Assembly (NCBI RefSeq): GCF_000007305.1
Contig: NC_003413.1
Location: 434,001-498,000, forward strand
Origin: Pyrococcus furiosus DSM 3638
Lineage (GTDB): Archaea; Methanobacteriota_B; Thermococci; Thermococcales; Thermococcaceae
Length of the DNA: 64,000 bases
Direction: 5' to 3'
A program made the translations under genes and the position numbers. The notes below the pieces were generated by a model. It ran no database searches and was not told where the DNA came from. It was given only the letters and a program-made list of their open reading frames with translations. This document shows positions 44,142 through 54,067 of this stretch, piece after piece (position 1 is the stretch's first letter; each line of letters begins with the position of its first letter).

Positions 44142-46103
44142 TTAAAGAGTCCACTCAGTTCCTATTAATTGACTGTATGCATCTAGGACTCTCTTCAAGT
44201 ACTCTTTGGCCGTTCCAATTTTGTCTTCTTTGAATTTCTTGGCCCAGTTTTCGTTTCCAAACTCTTCACTGCCCTTTGCAACTAAGTCGATTACCCTCAT
44301 GCTGTCCCAAAATACTGGCTCATAACCTGCCTTCTTAAGGTAGTCTATAAGCTTTCTAATCTGTTTTTTGGCGTGCTCTTCCATGTCAATGCTGACACCA
44401 TATGCCTCCATAAACAGAGCCTTTAGGACTTTCTTCATCCACCCTCTGTGGAAACGACACCAGCCTACGTTATCGTACCAGAACTCCCACAAAGCACTTG
44501 AAACAATTTTCTGAGCAAGTTCCTCTGGTTCTAGGAATACTCCAAATTGATAGAATGTCCAGTATCTACCTTGAATAGGCAATGGTATGAAGTTTCCAAT
44601 GGCCCAATACATTGTTGGGTTTATCTCTCCATCGTCACCTAAGGGTGTGTAGACTCCATAATCCTTAAAGCTCTCTCCATAACTTAGTCTGTCCTTGAAC
44701 TTTTCATCTAAGATCTTGCTTGCTTTCCTCTTACCCATTCCAATTATCCTAGCAACTTCCGTTTTTCCAAAAGCTATTGAGTGGGCCAGCTCTGCAACAA
44801 GTTTAGCATTTTTCTCGCTTGCTTCCACAGGCTTTGTGATTAGATCGTCCTTTGTAAATTCTGGAACATCGCTAATTCCAACCTCTGCAGGCTTTAGTAA
44901 ACCTTTGTGAACCAGCTCCAACACCCACGCTGCTGTACCGCCGAATTCAATTGCATCAAATCCCATGGCATCTACTGCATGAACACTAATATCGCTTGCA
45001 TAGAGGTATATACTTCCGCTGAGAGGACCGTTTGCTTCGTAGGGCTCATATTCAACGTGATGTCCTTTTCTGTGCTTCTTACAAACTACTGGACAGGGCT
45101 CGCCACAGGTAGTCCAGTTCTTTGGTTGTATTGACTCTTTGTTGAAGGGTTCCCAGTAATATTTCATTATGAGCTCGTGAATCTTTATCCTCTCTTCTTT
45201 TGGAATGTAAGGCATTTGCCAGTTTAAAACTGGCACTAAATCACCTTCAGCTGGGTAATTACCTCCAAATGTACCTCCTGTGTTAAGTTTTGGATTGTAT
45301 CTATACTTCACGGTGCTTTCATTAATCACATCCCTCTGAGCCTTCTTGTGAATTCCTTCAACCACTCTTTTGGCAACTTTTACATCGCTTATGTCCTCAC
45401 CTGGGAATTCTCTCTTTCTCTTCTTTCCACCGAATGCTATGGCAACTACATTGTGAGCCCTCAAAAGAACACTTCCAGGACCTCCCCTTGCGGCCCAGTC
45501 TTCGCTACCTACAGCCCTCTTACCATTTCTTAGAGCTTGGGAGAAAATTGCACCCATGTTAGTGTTAAGTGCAGCTGGGCCAACTACGGCAATTCTAAAC
45601 TCCATGCCTTCAAATACACTCGCTAGGTTATCAAGAAGGTATTGCGTTAGTGCATAAACCCCCTCTTCTCCTTTGTATTCTTTCCATACATCTAAGAGTT
45701 TCTCAAGCTCAATTTCATAAAAGTCAACGCTTAACTTCTCACCGTCATTCTTTAGAATTATCACGGTAGGCTTCTCAGCTTTTCCATGAATTTCAACGAA
45801 ATCAACACCTACATTTTTGAATTGATATCCAGCTCCACCCATTGTGGAGGGGAATAGACCTCCATAGAGGGGAGACCTAAAGAAGAATACTAGCCTGTGA
45901 CTTCCAGGCAAAACAGAACCTGCGAAAGGTCCTATTCCAAAGATAACTATATTCCTTGGATCGTAGGGATCAACTTCATATGTCCTTAGTTCATTGTGTC
46001 TCATGATTCCGTAGTCTACAACTCCGAAAATGTCCTCCCTTTCTATCTCTTGAGCTTCTACTTCCCTTTTACCTACATCTAGTTTTAGAACTGAAAATTT
46101 CAT
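44142..46103 (-). CDS. gor: Glyceraldehyde-3-phosphate:ferredoxin oxidoreductase (GAPOR)
   Basis: 653-residue tungsten enzyme of the aldehyde oxidoreductase family. It oxidises glyceraldehyde-3-phosphate directly to 3-phosphoglycerate with ferredoxin, replacing GAPDH and PGK in the glycolysis of this organism. The tungstopterin and [4Fe-4S] binding cysteines are C333, C337 and C341 in TTCGEPCPVVCKKH, with a fourth in VGWCRFHRG. The N-terminal FAGSVLPGSHRLVFFFRSPL and GGAGYQFKNVGVDFVEIHGK match the pterin-binding domain. It starts at ATG after GAGGTGATGA, with a TGM-like site immediately upstream, consistent with sugar control. Confidence 0.95.
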   Translation of the reverse strand: MKFSVLKLDVGKREVEAQEIEREDIFGVVDYGIMRHNELRTYEVDPYDPRNIVIFGIGPFAGSVLPGSHRLVFFFRSPLYGGLFPSTMGGAGYQFKNVGVDFVEIHGKAEKPTVIILKNDGEKLSVDFYEIELEKLLDVWKEYKGEEGVYALTQYLLDNLASVFEGMEFRIAVVGPAALNTNMGAIFSQALRNGKRAVGSEDWAARGGPGSVLLRAHNVVAIAFGGKKRKREFPGEDISDVKVAKRVVEGIHKKAQRDVINESTVKYRYNPKLNTGGTFGGNYPAEGDLVPVLNWQMPYIPKEERIKIHELIMKYYWEPFNKESIQPKNWTTCGEPCPVVCKKHRKGHHVEYEPYEANGPLSGSIYLYASDISVHAVDAMGFDAIEFGGTAAWVLELVHKGLLKPAEVGISDVPEFTKDDLITKPVEASEKNAKLVAELAHSIAFGKTEVARIIGMGKRKASKILDEKFKDRLSYGESFKDYGVYTPLGDDGEINPTMYWAIGNFIPLPIQGRYWTFYQFGVFLEPEELAQKIVSSALWEFWYDNVGWCRFHRGWMKKVLKALFMEAYGVSIDMEEHAKKQIRKLIDYLKKAGYEPVFWDSMRVIDLVAKGSEEFGNENWAKKFKEDKIGTAKEYLKRVLDAYSQLIGTEWTL

Positions 46104-46121
46104 ACGTCATCACCTCGATTA

Positions 46122-46138
46122 TACCACTACCAGTGACG
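46122..46138 (-). promoter_or_regulatory. TGM-like operator upstream of GAPOR
   Basis: On the plus strand TACCAC-TACCA-GTGACG fits the Thermococcales glycolytic motif TATCAC-N5-GTGATA at 9 of 12 fixed positions. It lies 19-35 bases before the GAPOR start and downstream of a TATA-like element near 46145-46160, the position used for repression by TrmBL1/Tgr in the absence of sugar. The match is imperfect, so the assignment leans on the known regulation of the glycolytic genes. Confidence 0.65.
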
Positions 46139-46152
46139 TGATTTCATTTAAC

Positions 46153-47205
46153 TTACTTAAAAATTTTTGCATTTAATTTTGTCAAATATCCGTAAATGTG
46201 AATGCCTAGATAAAACATGGCCAGAAATATCAAGATAAAAGGAAAAGAAAGTGCCTCAATTATTGATCCTCCTTCAAAAATTATTGGAGGCAGCATAGTT
46301 AAGATTTCGAACCCAAAGAAAGCTCCAAGTAAAAGAAATTCTCCTCTAACAATAAATAATAATGGAAGGATAACATCGAGGAATGCAATGAAATCGCTTA
46401 ACATTAATATCGCATAATCCTTTGGTTCAAGGTGATTTAGATCCCCTATAAACCATCTTTTTCTTTGTCTCCAGAGCTCTTTTAAGGTAATGGGCATTCT
46501 AGTAAACAATTTTGCCTTAGGCGCGTACACCACCTTACCCACTTTCTTTAAAAGCTTTGTTGTAGCATAGTCTTCGACTATACTCTCTGCAATTCCTCCA
46601 ATTTGGTCTAGAGCTTCTCTCCTAAAGGCAGATAGTGGGCCTGGGGCTAGGCTTAAATCTTCAAGCTCTTTGGCTCTTCTGTACATAGCTATTCTTAAGT
46701 GTTCTATGTCTTGAACCAAAGTTAAGAAGGATTCAACAACTACTCTAATTTGCCCTCCAACTCCAACGATGTCTGGCGAATAAAACCTCTCTACTAACCT
46801 TCTAACGGCATCCTTGGCCATATAAGAATCGGCATCAGTGGTAACTATTATTTCTCCCCTAGCGACTTTTATTCCTTCATTAAGGGCCCTAGCTTTTCCC
46901 CCATGAGGAATTCTTATGACCTTAACTCTTGTATCTTCCTGGGCCATTCTTAAAGCTCTTTCGTAAGTTTTATCCTCACTTCCATCATCAACTACTATCA
47001 CTTCACTTACTGGATAATCTTGTGAGAGAGCTGCCTTTATTGCACTTTCAATGTTCTCTTCTTCATTATACGCTGGAATTATAACACTAACAGTTGGATT
47101 CCATTGAATTGTCCTGTATTTTCTAGTCAATCCAATAATGTATCTAAGAAAGAAATATCCGTCCCAGGCAAATACTAAAAACAAAAGAAGAAGCTCAATC
47201 TTCAA
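46153..47205 (-). CDS. Membrane glycosyltransferase, family 2
   Basis: 350 residues: one N-terminal transmembrane helix, a GT-A catalytic domain and two or three C-terminal helices. Catalytic motifs are VSVIIPAYNEEENI, VIVVDDGSEDKTYERALRMA, IIVTTDADSYM (DXD type), SIVEDYATTKLLKK (ED) and RQRKRWFIGDL (QxxRW). This is the pattern of processive family 2 enzymes such as chitin or hyaluronan synthases, so it may build a polysaccharide or lipid-linked sugar. It probably starts at TTG 47205 behind GGGGGT; the overlap of 11 bases with the upstream small gene shows coupling. Confidence 0.85.
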   Translation of the reverse strand: MKIELLLLFLVFAWDGYFFLRYIIGLTRKYRTIQWNPTVSVIIPAYNEEENIESAIKAALSQDYPVSEVIVVDDGSEDKTYERALRMAQEDTRVKVIRIPHGGKARALNEGIKVARGEIIVTTDADSYMAKDAVRRLVERFYSPDIVGVGGQIRVVVESFLTLVQDIEHLRIAMYRRAKELEDLSLAPGPLSAFRREALDQIGGIAESIVEDYATTKLLKKVGKVVYAPKAKLFTRMPITLKELWRQRKRWFIGDLNHLEPKDYAILMLSDFIAFLDVILPLLFIVRGEFLLLGAFFGFEILTMLPPIIFEGGSIIEALSFPFILIFLAMFYLGIHIYGYLTKLNAKIFK

Positions 47206-47485
47206 TATTTACCCCCGCCAGATCATAAATCTTTCTGGCGATCTCCTCGGCCTTTTTCTCGTCCCTTAGATCTTTTATTATGATTTTACCGCTGGGATAA
47301 ATGCTGGCTTCATACCCGTCAATTTCCGTAACAACCATAATCCCAGGAATTAGTGTTTTTATTTTGTATCCCTTTTGCTTGAGCTCTTGAGCAAGCTTAG
47401 ATATTTCAATTTTTACTTCTTTGTCCCAAAGATAGAGTTGAACAAGAACCCCTCCCATGCTTGTGCAGGGTTTAGCTATTAACAT
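47195..47485 (-). CDS. Small conserved archaeal protein, TBP-like fold pattern
   Basis: 96 residues from ATG 47485; a TTG two codons upstream is less likely. The sequence alternates helix ([20 protein letters not shown]) and sheet, and carries [20 protein letters not shown], a pattern resembling one half of the TATA-binding-protein fold. Its role is unknown. It overlaps the end of the Lon gene by 14 bases and the glycosyltransferase start by 11, so lon, this gene and the glycosyltransferase form one operon. Confidence 0.7.
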   Translation of the reverse strand: MLIAKPCTSMGGVLVQLYLWDKEVKIEISKLAQELKQKGYKIKTLIPGIMVVTEIDGYEASIYPSGKIIIKDLRDEKKAEEIARKIYDLAGVNIED

Positions 47486-50400
47486 TTTCAATTCCCCCCA
47501 GGGGAAGGCTTTTTCTAACTTTCTCTATGAGCTCTTTCTTTTTCTCACAATCTGCAAGTGCCACTTCTAACACTTCATCTATTCTCTCTACTGCAACTAT
47601 TTCAATTTTTTCTCTCATATCTGGGGATAGAAAGACATCCTTTTCGTTTGCCTTAGGAATTATTACTGTTTTTATTCCTGCCTCTATCGCAGCTTCGATC
47701 TTTGGAGTTATTCCTCCTACTGGCAAAACTTCTCCTCTAACGCTTAGTGAACCTGTCATTGCAACATCTTGCCTTACTGGAATCTCTTCTAAAGCGGATA
47801 TAACTGCAGTAGCAACACTAATGCTGGCGGAATCTCCCTCAACTCCCTCGTATGTCTGTAGGAATTGAACGTGAATGTCGTACCTGCTGATGTCCTCTCC
47901 CTTATACCTCTTAATAATAGCTGAAACGTTTAGGACTGCTTCCTTTGCAATCTCTCCAAGCTTTCCTGTTGCTATGATCTTACCTTCCTCTTTGCTTGCG
48001 GCTGGAGCTACCATAGCTTCGATCGGCAACACAATACCGCTTTGCTCTCCTATAACAGCTAGACCATTCACCCTGCCGATTTCTTCACCTGAGGTTTTTA
48101 TTACCTGATACTCCTTCTTGTTCTCGATGTACCAATCTGCTAATTGCTTCTCTAAAGGCTTGGCCAGCTTGAGGGCCTCTAGCACGTCTTCCCTTGTGAC
48201 GTACTTCTTTCCTTTTCTTACGGCAATATCTCCAGCTGCCCTTACAACTCCGCCCAGGTCTCTGAGTCTTAATGTTAGGTGGCCCTTTCTCCCAGCTCTC
48301 CTTTGGGCTTCTCTTACGATTTCCTCGACGGCATCTCTCGTGAAATGTGGAATTCTTCCGTCTTTCTTTACCTCCTGGGCTACGAATTGGACAAGCTTTC
48401 TCCTGTTCTCTGGAGTGTCGGGCATTGTGGTTCTCATGTAGACTTCATATCCATATCCCCTGATTCTTGAACGTAGTGCTGGGTGCATCTTGTCTATTGT
48501 ATCAAGGTTTCCAGCAGCTACCAAGATGAAGTCACAAGGAACGGGCTCTGTTCTCACCATAGCACCGCTTGAAAGTTCGCTTTGTCCGGTTATTGGGAAT
48601 TTCTTTTCCTGCATTGCAGTTAGTAGACTTTGTTGCATCTTCAAGCTAAGTGTTGCTATCTCGTCTATGAACAGAACTCCCTTGTGAGCTCTGTGGATCA
48701 TTCCGGGTTCAACTCTTTCGTGTGCCGGTGTTCCAAGACCTCCAGAGTTCTTAACAAATAGACCGTTAGCAAGTAGATTTCCTGTCTCTGTAGTTACGTT
48801 GTAAGTAACTTCAACTTCCTCCCAGCTTTCGAGGAAATTCCTTCTCTCTCCCTTCTTAACTCTCTTAACTCGTTTCTTAAGATCCTCAGTCTTTTCGGGA
48901 ATGCTATATTCCAGATATTTTTCAATTTCCTTAAAGAATTTTTCTCTCTTTGCTGGAGAAAAGCTTATTGGAATGAACTCAATGAAATTAAGCATGTTGT
49001 CTATTGATGAGGATAGCGTAAGTCTAGCCCTGTATTTATCTTTTTCTTCATCCTCTTCAGCTTCTGCCTTAATTCCAAAGAAGCTCAGATACCAAGATAT
49101 TTCCTCGAAGAACGTTTCGACGTTGTCAGTAAGTTGAGTTATTTCGAGGATTTCTTTGTCATTCCTATTGCTACTGTAGAGACCATCCATGAAGGCGAGG
49201 AAAAGTGACGGCTTAAGCTTGACCCACCATGGAAGCTTAAGCTTAACTTTGCTTTTGTCTCCAACTGGTGCACCAAGTGTAGCAAAGAAGGTCACTATTC
49301 TTTTATCACATGTTCTGAAAATAATGCTGTTTTCTTTTTCTTCAATTTTATAGTCAAATTCCCCGAAGAGCTCGCTGAGTGCTTTAACAAACTGTTCAAT
49401 TGTTTTCTTCTCGCTAGAAACAAAGCTAAGGGTATTGAGATTCTCATCGATACCTCCACTACCAAAGAGTGCGCCCATGATTCCTGCTATCTTTTCTAGT
49501 CTACTGTCTTCACTATTTAGTGGAAGTAGGCTAAGCCTTTCAAGTTCCTCTCTTATACTCTTCTCGGCTACGTCAAAGCCGTCAAGAATTGTGAGAGGCA
49601 CTCTTATTATCTCATCATCTTTAGTTATCTCTCCAGCTTCTTTAAGGCCCTTTATTGTGTACACTTTATGTTCAGGTGTTAATGCAAGCCAATAATCCTT
49701 TTCAAGATTTACTATTTTTCTAAGCTTTTGCTTCCCTTCTCTTCTATTGACATAAAGGAGCTTTACAAGTCCGTCTTTTGTGAGTATTTTTATGTTTTCC
49801 CCTTGAAGATCTTTATAAACTACTCTAATACTTCCGTCCATCCCTTCTCCAGACGCCTCCTTAAGGAGACCGTCAACGAACTCCCTAAGTTTGAAGACTT
49901 TTTTCTCTCCGTCCTTTTCAATTAAGATAACTTCTTCACCGCTAAAACATTGAAATGGGTCGTGTCTAACATCTCCAAGCAGAGCTCCAGCATGGGCCCC
50001 TGTCGCATCTACAAATGGGGCCTTTTTTCTTCCACAGTTATCTACAAGTAGCTTGGGCACCATGGCCTGGGTTCTAATTCTCATGTTTGCTACTGCCATT
50101 AGGGCTACTAGAATGACAAATACTCCCAGGAGGAGCGTGTTTGGATCTCCCTTACTCATCAAAACAGCCATTCCAACGACTAGAAATACAAAGAATAATA
50201 GATATGTCTTAATGCTCTCCTGTTCTCTTGCTCTCTTTCTGTACTCTTCGACGATTTTTCTTCCTTGGCAAGCTGGGACAGTCTTTATCCTAGGCATGTT
50301 CTCGTCTTCTGGATTTGGAAAAACTAGGATATCTTCGAGATTTTCGGTTGGGAGTAGTTCTGCCATTGCTTGGCCAAGCATTGACTTACCTGTTCCTGGC

Positions 50401-50558
50401 TCTCCAATGAGAAGTACGTGTCTTCTCTGCTTTGCAGCAGTTTTTATAACTTCAACAGCGTGATCTTGACCTATAACTTGATCAATTAACCTCTCTGGGA
50501 CAGGAATCTCCTCTGTTGTCTCAAACTCGATCCCAAGATCGAGTCTCTCCTCCTCCAT
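47472..50558 (-). CDS. lon: Membrane-bound archaeal Lon protease containing an intein
   Basis: ATP-dependent protease (LonB type). Order: AAA+ domain with Walker [16 protein letters not shown], two transmembrane helices ([17 protein letters not shown] and [15 protein letters not shown]), Walker [12 protein letters not shown], and the S16 protease domain with catalytic Ser in [12 protein letters not shown] and Lys in [15 protein letters not shown] 401-residue intein interrupts the AAA+ domain. Removing it leaves about 627 residues, as usual. The frame extends to 50612, but the start is probably ATG 50558 (GAGAGG just upstream); ATG 50576 is an alternative. It degrades unfolded and membrane proteins. 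Divergent from a JAMM gene. Confidence 0.92.
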   Translation of the reverse strand: MEEERLDLGIEFETTEEIPVPERLIDQVIGQDHAVEVIKTAAKQRRHVLLIGEPGTGKSMLGQAMAELLPTENLEDILVFPNPEDENMPRIKTVPACQGRKIVEEYRKRAREQESIKTYLLFFVFLVVGMAVLMSKGDPNTLLLGVFVILVALMAVANMRIRTQAMVPKLLVDNCGRKKAPFVDATGAHAGALLGDVRHDPFQCFSGEEVILIEKDGEKKVFKLREFVDGLLKEASGEGMDGSIRVVYKDLQGENIKILTKDGLVKLLYVNRREGKQKLRKIVNLEKDYWLALTPEHKVYTIKGLKEAGEITKDDEIIRVPLTILDGFDVAEKSIREELERLSLLPLNSEDSRLEKIAGIMGALFGSGGIDENLNTLSFVSSEKKTIEQFVKALSELFGEFDYKIEEKENSIIFRTCDKRIVTFFATLGAPVGDKSKVKLKLPWWVKLKPSLFLAFMDGLYSSNRNDKEILEITQLTDNVETFFEEISWYLSFFGIKAEAEEDEEKDKYRARLTLSSSIDNMLNFIEFIPISFSPAKREKFFKEIEKYLEYSIPEKTEDLKKRVKRVKKGERRNFLESWEEVEVTYNVTTETGNLLANGLFVKNSGGLGTPAHERVEPGMIHRAHKGVLFIDEIATLSLKMQQSLLTAMQEKKFPITGQSELSSGAMVRTEPVPCDFILVAAGNLDTIDKMHPALRSRIRGYGYEVYMRTTMPDTPENRRKLVQFVAQEVKKDGRIPHFTRDAVEEIVREAQRRAGRKGHLTLRLRDLGGVVRAAGDIAVRKGKKYVTREDVLEALKLAKPLEKQLADWYIENKKEYQVIKTSGEEIGRVNGLAVIGEQSGIVLPIEAMVAPAASKEEGKIIATGKLGEIAKEAVLNVSAIIKRYKGEDISRYDIHVQFLQTYEGVEGDSASISVATAVISALEEIPVRQDVAMTGSLSVRGEVLPVGGITPKIEAAIEAGIKTVIIPKANEKDVFLSPDMREKIEIVAVERIDEVLEVALADCEKKKELIEKVRKSLPLGGIENVNS
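48747..49949 (-). other. Lon intein (401 residues), homing endonuclease apparently degenerate
   Basis: Starts at Cys ([14 protein letters not shown]) after RHDPFQ and ends ANGLFVKN before Ser-Gly-Gly of the extein. Splicing blocks are visible: [11 protein letters not shown] (block B), and [15 protein letters not shown] (block F) with KN at the end in place of the common HN. The two LAGLIDADG positions read [10 protein letters not shown] and [13 protein letters not shown]; the catalytic acidic residues at the motif ends are replaced by Gly, Ser or Asn. Splicing is probably retained, homing probably lost. The length matches the intein known for P. furiosus Lon. Confidence 0.9.
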
Positions 50559-50613
50559 ATTCCTCTCGCCAATCATGGATAATTTTATATGCCTTATAAA
50601 GTTTCCATACAAT

Positions 50614-50978
50614 ATGAGAGTTAAAGTTAGGAAGGAACTCTTTGAATATCTTTTGGATCTCGCAGCCTCTTTTCATCCAAAAGAGTTTGCAGGCCTGCTG
50701 AGAGAGAAAAATGGGGTATTTGAGGAGGTTTTATTTTTGCCAAAGGGGTTCTTTGGAACAAAGTCGGTATACTTTGATCTAAATCTCTTGCCTCATGATG
50801 AAACTATTAAAGGAACTGTTCATTCTCATCCCTCTCCTTATCCTTATCCTTCTAAAGCTGATTTGGACTTTTTCTCCAAGTTTGGGGGAGTTCACATAAT
50901 AATAGCATTTCCCTATACTAAGGAAAGTACAAAGGCTTTTAGAAGCGATGGAACAGAATTGGATATTGAAATAGTCCC

Positions 50979-50982
<4 letters not shown>
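50614..50982 (+). CDS. JAMM/MPN+ metalloprotease
   Basis: 122 residues from ATG 50614, choosing the ATG that begins the domain; an upstream frame to 50575 overlaps the lon start. The JAMM zinc site is complete: E24 in [10 protein letters not shown]70 and H72 in [10 protein letters not shown]80 and D83 in SKADLDFF. Archaeal relatives remove ubiquitin-like SAMP proteins from conjugates. TTTTATATG lies about 25-30 bases upstream, so the mRNA may be leaderless. It is divergent from lon, placing two proteolysis genes back to back. Confidence 0.86.
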
Positions 50983-51895
<913 letters not shown>

Positions 51896-51962
51896 CTAAG
51901 TATCTTTGCCTGTTTTTAACCTATTCGGGTGGAGAGGTCCTCTTCCGAAAGGACGGGATAAT

Positions 51963-53156
51963 TCACACCATTCCAGAAACCTTGAGAATGATCCACCACA
52001 AAATGTCTCCAAAGAAGTAACTTGTTAAAACCCCCAGGAACAATGCTGGGGCAAAGGGCATTGCTTTTCTGACTAAAAATTCATTCTCGAGCTTTCCTTC
52101 GCTTACTAGCTTTTTGAGCTCTTCAATCTGCTCTTTAGTTAATCCTTCAACACTAAAACCAGCTATCTCTTTTCCACTAATCTGTTCGAATTTCCCACTT
52201 TTCAAAACTTCATTGAGCTTTTCAAAGAAGTCTTTCCTATCCCTGACTATTTTGCCTCCGACTTCCAGTATTCTCTCTCCTAGAACTTCTCCTTCTTTGA
52301 GCTCTTCAACTCTTTTGACTTTGGTTAAAACTTCTTTTCTTAACATCTTAACTGAGGATAGCAAAAGCTTGAATGCATAGAGGATAATCACTAATCTGAG
52401 GAAGAAATATAGGGATGAAAATCCTACAAGATATGTGACGTATACAAGGGATAATACTCCAAGAATATCTCCTATAACCCTAATTTTGCTAAGAAAAGCT
52501 ATCAACAGAAAGGTAAGAATCCATCTCAAGAGCGGATGTAGCGATATTCCAAGGTTGATGCTTATCACTACAAAGAGAGTAACAGAAAACATTATCCACA
52601 AAGACACTTCGAAGACGTTCCTAATGCCTTTAACAAACAGTTCTTTTAAGAGGCTGAGTTTCTTCTTTGCAATAAGTCCTGCAAATGCATACACAAATAT
52701 TAGGGGGAATATAAGAAGGATCGAATTAAACAGAATCGTTAAGGCATTTAGGGGCAATACTACAGCATACGGAGCTTTGTACTTGGCAGATTCTGGGGCA
52801 TAGGGGAGAAGGGATGAAAATGCTGCAAGAATTAGCACGTCACCACTAGCCCATCCTCCAGTATAATAAAGGAGGGATCCTACGGCAAAACCTAAGAGCA
52901 ATCCAATAATTCCAGAAAATGCAAGAATTAGATCCTCGTTTTTTATTCCCAGGAAGAAATAGTATAGAATTCCAGCCTCTACAATGGGTATGTATGGACC
53001 TTTTACCTCATAATTACATCCCTTCCTCTTACACCACCACTTTGATAGGAGTGAAAAGCTTGGAAAAAAGCGTTCCTCGTATATGTAGCTTGTTTTAATG
53101 TCCGTATAAGATGTAAGAATCCCAACTAATATTCCCAGAATCAGAGGAATTATCAT
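51963..53156 (-). CDS. Archaeal type IV prepilin peptidase (A24 aspartic protease)
   Basis: 397-residue membrane protease that cuts class III signal peptides of pilins. The two catalytic Asp residues are D19 in SYTDIKTSYI and D106 in GGWASGDVLIL, the latter being the GxGD motif with Ala for the first Gly. A CKRKGC pair lies in the loop at residues 42-47. Beyond the usual core the protein carries extra helices and a charged insertion (residues about 280-360) before a last helix. A 45-residue pilin gene lies just upstream on the same strand and is an obvious substrate. Confidence 0.83.
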   Translation of the reverse strand: MIIPLILGILVGILTSYTDIKTSYIYEERFFPSFSLLSKWWCKRKGCNYEVKGPYIPIVEAGILYYFFLGIKNEDLILAFSGIIGLLLGFAVGSLLYYTGGWASGDVLILAAFSSLLPYAPESAKYKAPYAVVLPLNALTILFNSILLIFPLIFVYAFAGLIAKKKLSLLKELFVKGIRNVFEVSLWIMFSVTLFVVISINLGISLHPLLRWILTFLLIAFLSKIRVIGDILGVLSLVYVTYLVGFSSLYFFLRLVIILYAFKLLLSSVKMLRKEVLTKVKRVEELKEGEVLGERILEVGGKIVRDRKDFFEKLNEVLKSGKFEQISGKEIAGFSVEGLTKEQIEELKKLVSEGKLENEFLVRKAMPFAPALFLGVLTSYFFGDILWWIILKVSGMV

Positions 53157-53195
53157 GAATTCACCTCCACTAAAGCGACTCTAGAAGTCTTTCTC

Positions 53196-53333
53196 TTATG
53201 ACTTTTGTGACTCCTCAACATAATTTGTTAGAGTTCTCATGCTATCAACAACTACGTTAAGCACTATGGCCACCAAAATCAGAACTGCAGCCAGCATGAG
53301 GAGATATTCAATGGCAGTTTGAGCTCTTTTCAT
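53196..53333 (-). CDS. Small class III signal-peptide pilin-like protein
   Basis: 45 residues starting at ATG: KRAQTAIEYLLMLAAVLILV, then a short tail ending VEESQKS. The QTAIEYL segment after a basic KR pair is the hallmark of archaeal class III signal peptides (consensus QxSxEYL), cut before the Q by the type IV prepilin peptidase. The mature product would be a one-helix pilin core of about 40 residues. It is 39 bases upstream of the prepilin peptidase gene and transcribed in the same direction. GAGGGCCCC lies before the start. Too short for most gene finders. Confidence 0.8.
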   Translation of the reverse strand: MKRAQTAIEYLLMLAAVLILVAIVLNVVVDSMRTLTNYVEESQKS

Positions 53334-53404
53334 GGGGCCCTCATTAAAAGTTGTTCACAAAATAATTTAAGGCTTTTGCTGTTTAAGTGAGAGGGGAGTT
53401 AAAG

Positions 53405-54067
53405 ATGAAGCTCATAAAGCAGGGGGCTGAAGCAAAGATATATCTTGCAGACTTTTCCGAATTATACTATGATCTTCCCATCAAGGTGATCGTTAAGGAA
53501 AGGGTCTCGAAAAGATATAGGATTCCTGAAATCGACATAAAACTCAGAAAAGAGAGAACAATAAGAGAAGCTAGAATACTCCATAGAGCTAAGAAAGCTG
53601 GTGTAAATGTTCCCTACGTGTTTGAAGTTGATACCAAGAACATGATAATAGTTATGGAGTTCATAGAGGGGGAGAGGCTCAAGGAGCTTTTGGAAAAACT
53701 TCCCATAGAAGAAAGGTTGGAGATATGTAAGGAAATTGGCAGGGTCATAGGAAAGTTACATGAGGCAGGTATTGTCCATGGGGATTTGACGACCTCCAAT
53801 ATGATAATGAGAGATGGAAAAATTTACCTCATAGACTTCGGGTTAGCTGAGTTTGACGATACTTTAGAAGCCCAGGGTGTTGATCTTCACTTGCTGAGGA
53901 GAGCAATGGAGAGTACTCACTACAGCTGGGTTGAAGAGGGATTTAAAGCTGTTCTAAGAGGATATGAAGAGGTAAGGGGGAAAGAGAAGAGGCGTGAGAT
54001 TGAGGAAAAAATCAAGGAAATTGAATTGAGAGGGAGATATAGGGAGAGAAGCTGGATTACTTCCTAA
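53405..54067 (+). CDS. bud32: Bud32-type protein kinase (KEOPS complex)
   Basis: 220 residues from ATG 53405, with GGGAG upstream; an in-frame start at 53387 is possible but less likely. It is a minimal atypical kinase: KQGAEAKIYLAD (glycine loop equivalent), Lys in VIVKERVSKRYRIPEID, catalytic HGDLTTSN (H125-N132) and DFG at residues 144-146. Bud32 works with Kae1, Cgi121 and Pcc1 in making the t6A base of tRNAs. The last 11 bases overlap the convergent mutS5 gene. Confidence 0.93.
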   Translation: MKLIKQGAEAKIYLADFSELYYDLPIKVIVKERVSKRYRIPEIDIKLRKERTIREARILHRAKKAGVNVPYVFEVDTKNMIIVMEFIEGERLKELLEKLPIEERLEICKEIGRVIGKLHEAGIVHGDLTTSNMIMRDGKIYLIDFGLAEFDDTLEAQGVDLHLLRRAMESTHYSWVEEGFKAVLRGYEEVRGKEKRREIEEKIKEIELRGRYRERSWITS

